A DNA stretch of 62,760 bases. It comes from MED-G82 sp964342675 (GTDB taxonomy: Bacteria > Pseudomonadota > Gammaproteobacteria > Magnimaribacterales > D2472). The notes under the pieces are model-generated. The model worked only from the letters and a program-made list of their open reading frames with translations. It searched no databases and was not told the origin of the DNA. Positions 59,652 through 62,760 of this stretch are shown piece after piece. The stretch spans positions 1 through 62,760 of the forward strand of contig CAYFFR010000002.1 in the NCBI GenBank assembly GCA_964342675.1, read 5' to 3'. Position 1 is the first letter of the stretch; the number at the start of each line of letters is the position of its first letter. The translations under genes were made by a program, and so were the position numbers.

Positions 59652-61937
59652 ATGAGTTATTTAGCTACAAACATTGGCATGCCAAGAATAGGCAGAAAAA
59701 GAGAGCTTAAATTTGCTATAGAAAAATACTGGCGTAATGAAATAAATAATACTGATCTTAAGGCAACTGCAGAAGAAATCGTTAAGCTAAATTATAAATT
59801 ACAAATAGAATCATCTATTAGCCTTATTCCAGTAAATGATTTTACTTACTATGACAGAATGCTAGATCTATGCGCCTTAACAGGTCTTACGCCCTCAAGA
59901 TTTGATGGCTTAGAATCTAAATCATATCTTGATAACTATTTTAGATATGCAAGAGGAGAAGGAAAGATACCTGCCATGGAAATGACCAAATGGTTCGATA
60001 CAAACTACCACTATATTGTTCCTGAAATTGAATTAGGCTCTAAGCCTAATTTTAATAAAGACTTTTTTGATCACCAGATCTTGCCTAATGGAGATAAATC
60101 CTTACAAAATTTTACATTAATTGGTCCAATTACCTTCTTATCTTTAGCCAAAGCAAATGAGAATGTGGCTGATAAATATGCTGTTTATGGAGCTCTCAAA
60201 GAAGCATTTGGTCAAATATTATGTCATGTTAATGATCTTGGTTTTACAAAGATCCATCTAGAAGAGCCTATATTAGGCTCAGATCTAAACCCAAAACAAA
60301 AAGAGCTTTTTGCTGATTTCTATAACGATCTAAAAACTAGAACTTCTCCTGATTCACGCTTTCAATTATCAACGTACTTTGGAAACGTTGAAAACAATAT
60401 CAATTTAATACTTGAATCTGATATCGATGTTGTCCATTTAGATCTGATGACAGATGAGAGTAACGAAGAAAATCTTAAAAAGATCCGTGAAAAGTTTTCT
60501 ATGATCTCATTGGGTGTGATCTCTGGAAGAAATATATGGAAAATGAATCTTCATCAAACAGCTAAATCAATTATTAATGCTACAGAAGGTTTGGGGTTTA
60601 AAGAGATACATATTGGTCCCACTACATCTTTGCAACATGTCCCATATTCATTACGGGATGAAGATAATATTCCTGAAGAAGTAATAGATTGGCTGGCATT
60701 TGCTGAAGAAAAATTAAAAGAGCTTGATCTGTTAGTTTCTTATTTAAATAAAACGGCTGATGACAAAGATGAGCGTGTGCTATCTACTATAGAGTCTAAT
60801 CGTTCAAGGCTTTCATCAGAACTAGTCAATAATAAAGCAGTTTTAGATCGAATGAGGGGCTTAAGTAATACAGATTTCTTTCGTGATGATAGCTTTAAGG
60901 TGCGACAAAAAATCCAGAAAGATCATTTTGGGTTTCCTTTGCTCCCAACAACTACAATTGGATCTTTTCCGCAAACTGAATCAATACGAAATGCAAGAGC
61001 AGAATTTAATGCTGGGTCAATAAGTGAATCTGAATATAAGAAATTTATAGAAAATGAAATCTCAGAATGTATTGATAAGCAAGAGGCTCTAGGTGTAGAT
61101 GTGCTGGTTCATGGTGAAGCTGAAAGAAACGATATGGTTCAATATTTTGGAGAATTATTATCAGGCTTTACTTTTACTAGGTTTGGTTGGGTTCAGTCTT
61201 ACGGAACAAGATGTGTAAAGCCTCCAATCATCTATGGTGATGTTGAGAGAAAAGAGCCGATGACGGTTGAGTGGGCCAAATTTGCGCAATCAAAGACTAA
61301 GAAGAAAATGAAAGGCATGCTTACTGGACCAGTCACAATACTGCAATGGTCATTTGTAAGAGATGATCAATCTAGAGATTTGACTTGTAAGCAAATTGCT
61401 CTTGCTATGAGAGATGAAGTCCAAGATTTAGAAGCTTCTGGAATTGATGTTATTCAAGTTGATGAGGCTGCTATAAGAGAGGGATTGCCAATAAGAAAAT
61501 CAAAACACCAAGACTATTTAAAGTGGTCTGTAGATGCATTCAAGTTAACCACTGCTGGCGTATGTAACCAAACCCAAATACATACTCATATGTGTTATTC
61601 AGAATTTAATGATGTCATGGATAGTATTGCAGCAATGGATGCTGATGTAATCTCAATAGAATGCTCACGATCAAATATGGAATTATTAAATATCTTTAAA
61701 GAGAAAAAATATCCTAATGAAATTGGTCCAGGAGTCTGGGACATTCATTCTCCAAGGGTTCCAAGTCTTGATGAATTAGAAGCATTAATTGAAAAAGCTG
61801 CTGAAGTTATTGATGTAGAAAATTTATGGATAAACCCTGATTGTGGATTAAAAACTAGGGGCTGGCCAGAAGTTGAATCAACATTAAAGAACATGATTCA
61901 GGCCACCGAAAATGTAAGATCAAAGTTAACTACTTAA
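59652..61937 (+). CDS. metE: Cobalamin-independent methionine synthase
   Basis: Transfers methyl from 5-methyl-THF-triglutamate to homocysteine without vitamin B12. A 761-residue double-barrel enzyme; the C-terminal barrel supplies the zinc site: HTHMCYSEF (histidine and cysteine), IECSRS (glutamate nearby) and NPDCGLKTRGW (cysteine). The strong AGGAGG at 59641-59646 lies 5 bases before the ATG. It is coupled to metF and is presumably under the same SAM-responsive leader. Confidence 0.97.
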   Translation: MSYLATNIGMPRIGRKRELKFAIEKYWRNEINNTDLKATAEEIVKLNYKLQIESSISLIPVNDFTYYDRMLDLCALTGLTPSRFDGLESKSYLDNYFRYARGEGKIPAMEMTKWFDTNYHYIVPEIELGSKPNFNKDFFDHQILPNGDKSLQNFTLIGPITFLSLAKANENVADKYAVYGALKEAFGQILCHVNDLGFTKIHLEEPILGSDLNPKQKELFADFYNDLKTRTSPDSRFQLSTYFGNVENNINLILESDIDVVHLDLMTDESNEENLKKIREKFSMISLGVISGRNIWKMNLHQTAKSIINATEGLGFKEIHIGPTTSLQHVPYSLRDEDNIPEEVIDWLAFAEEKLKELDLLVSYLNKTADDKDERVLSTIESNRSRLSSELVNNKAVLDRMRGLSNTDFFRDDSFKVRQKIQKDHFGFPLLPTTTIGSFPQTESIRNARAEFNAGSISESEYKKFIENEISECIDKQEALGVDVLVHGEAERNDMVQYFGELLSGFTFTRFGWVQSYGTRCVKPPIIYGDVERKEPMTVEWAKFAQSKTKKKMKGMLTGPVTILQWSFVRDDQSRDLTCKQIALAMRDEVQDLEASGIDVIQVDEAAIREGLPIRKSKHQDYLKWSVDAFKLTTAGVCNQTQIHTHMCYSEFNDVMDSIAAMDADVISIECSRSNMELLNIFKEKKYPNEIGPGVWDIHSPRVPSLDELEALIEKAAEVIDVENLWINPDCGLKTRGWPEVESTLKNMIQATENVRSKLTT

Positions 61938-61950
61938 TTTAGGAGATAAA

Positions 61951-62760
61951 ATGAGCAAGATATTTACATCTGAATCAGTTTCTGAGGGGCATCCTGATAA
62001 GGTCTGTGATCAAATTTCTGATGCAATTCTAGATGCATATTTAATTGAAGATCCTAATAGTAGAGTTGCTTGTGAAACACTAATTAAGAATAACTTGGTT
62101 ATAGTTGCAGGAGAAATAACTTCTGAAGGCAGCCCAAGTCTTGAGCCCATTATTCGAAAAACAATTAATGATATTGGTTATGACAATGATGAGCTGGGCT
62201 TCAATGGTAATAATTGTGAAATTAAGAATTATATATTCCAACAATCTCCTGACATTGCTCAGGGAGTGAATGAGGGTGAGGGTGAAAATTTAGAGCAGGG
62301 CGCTGGTGATCAAGGCTTAATGTTTGGTTATGCTTGTAGAGAAAATGAAGCGCTTATGCCTGCACCAATTGATTTATCTCATCAGCTTGTAAAGAAGCAA
62401 TCAGAAATTAGAAAAAGCGGTGAAGTTGATTGGTTAAGGCCAGATGCTAAAAGCCAGGTAAGCGTAGTATATGACGATAGTGGTCAATCTATAAAAGGAC
62501 TATCTGCAATTGTCCTATCTACACAACACAATGATGGTATTGCTCAATCAGAACTAAAAGAATGTGTTTTAGAAAAAATAATTAAGCCGGTTGTACCAAA
62601 AGAATGGTTGCTCGACGACACAAAAATATTGATTAATCCAACTGGAAAGTTTGTTATTGGTGGGCCAGTGGGTGACTGTGGCTTGACTGGAAGAAAGATT
62701 ATTGTCGATACTTATGGTGGAATGGCTAGACATGGAGGAGGTGCTTTTTCTGGAAAAGAC
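61951..62760 (+). CDS. metK: S-adenosylmethionine synthetase, cut by window end
   Basis: Makes SAM from methionine and ATP. The first 270 codons are present; the frame is still open at the edge. FTSESVSEGHPDKVCDQ is the N-terminal signature with the ATP/methionine histidine, GAGDQGLMFGYA the hexapeptide region, and GGPVGDCGLTGRKI the P-loop-like block. An AGGAG site (61941-61945) lies 5 bases before the ATG, 13 bases after metE. It ends the metF-metE-metK group, so SAM production itself would be under the SAM-II element. Confidence 0.97.
   Translation, partial: MSKIFTSESVSEGHPDKVCDQISDAILDAYLIEDPNSRVACETLIKNNLVIVAGEITSEGSPSLEPIIRKTINDIGYDNDELGFNGNNCEIKNYIFQQSPDIAQGVNEGEGENLEQGAGDQGLMFGYACRENEALMPAPIDLSHQLVKKQSEIRKSGEVDWLRPDAKSQVSVVYDDSGQSIKGLSAIVLSTQHNDGIAQSELKECVLEKIIKPVVPKEWLLDDTKILINPTGKFVIGGPVGDCGLTGRKIIVDTYGGMARHGGGAFSGKD

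Overview
The window is a dense, visibly AT-rich stretch of bacterial chromosome (base composition not computed). It carries about 63 protein genes, one partial tRNA, one 6S RNA and one strong riboswitch candidate. There are no insertion sequences, prophage genes or CRISPR arrays. Nearly every gene belongs to a known family, and many neighbourhoods are the classic gammaproteobacterial ones: mepM-anmK/erpA, nnr-tsaE-amiB, priA/rpmE, pepP-ubiH next to zapA-ssrS-fau, ilvA/rpiA, lnt-corC-ybeY-ybeZ-miaB, orn/rsgA, and ubiE-ubiB-tatABC. With the very short intergenic gaps, many overlapping genes and missing cluster members, this suggests a streamlined marine gammaproteobacterium of the SAR86 type. 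The group name is an inference from gene content and style; no search was run.

Layout. 1-2000: partial tRNA-Ile(GAT), a YciC-like membrane protein and tyrS, all leftward. 2083-9926: a rightward run with a TPR-sulfotransferase, a fumarylacetoacetase-fold hydrolase, putA, an M23 endopeptidase and anmK, meeting erpA tail to tail. 10330-18281: hemJ, thiE, hemL, a PfkB sugar/nucleoside kinase, a DksA with an unusual lysine-rich tail, pcnB, a deoxynucleoside kinase and acs. 18276-20261: a leftward trio (small membrane protein, metallo-beta-lactamase-fold hydrolase, NUDIX hydrolase). 20302-26339: an alpha/beta hydrolase, a paraoxonase-like propeller, nnr, tsaE, an AmiB/C amidase and an SDR. 26340-33748: priA, rpmE, dut, sixA, rpmB, an SDR, maf, ubiH and pepP on mixed strands. 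33816-38885: a coiled-coil protein, zapA, 6S RNA, fau, an epoxide hydrolase, ilvA, rpiA and an exported glutathione peroxidase. 38886-39245 is the only gap over 300 bases and holds two hairpins and a very AT-rich tract. 39246-46979: a FadB/FadJ-like beta-oxidation protein, an L,D-transpeptidase, and lnt-corC-ybeY-ybeZ-miaB. 47037-52297: a DUF1820 protein, orn, rsgA, ubiE, ubiB and tatABC (tatA is only 58 codons). 52301-58671: a LOG-family protein, an acyl-CoA dehydrogenase, dtd, class I aldolase, pgk and tkt. 58841 to the end: metF, metE and metK (cut by the window edge).

How the genes work together. The window covers protein and RNA maintenance (TyrS, Dtd, TsaE, MiaB, RsgA, YbeY, Orn, PcnB), envelope building and recycling (MepM, AnmK, amidase, L,D-transpeptidase, Lnt, Tat), ubiquinone and heme synthesis (UbiE, UbiB, UbiH, HemJ, HemL), and carbon use (PutA, Acs, FadB-like, acyl-CoA dehydrogenase, Tkt-Pgk-Fba). 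The most interesting regulatory element is at 58775-58820, just upstream of metF-metE-metK. It matches the SAM-II riboswitch core at almost every conserved position and spacing. It lies directly downstream of a good promoter, next to a long dyad and an SD-masking hairpin, which would put methyl-cycle enzymes under direct SAM feedback.
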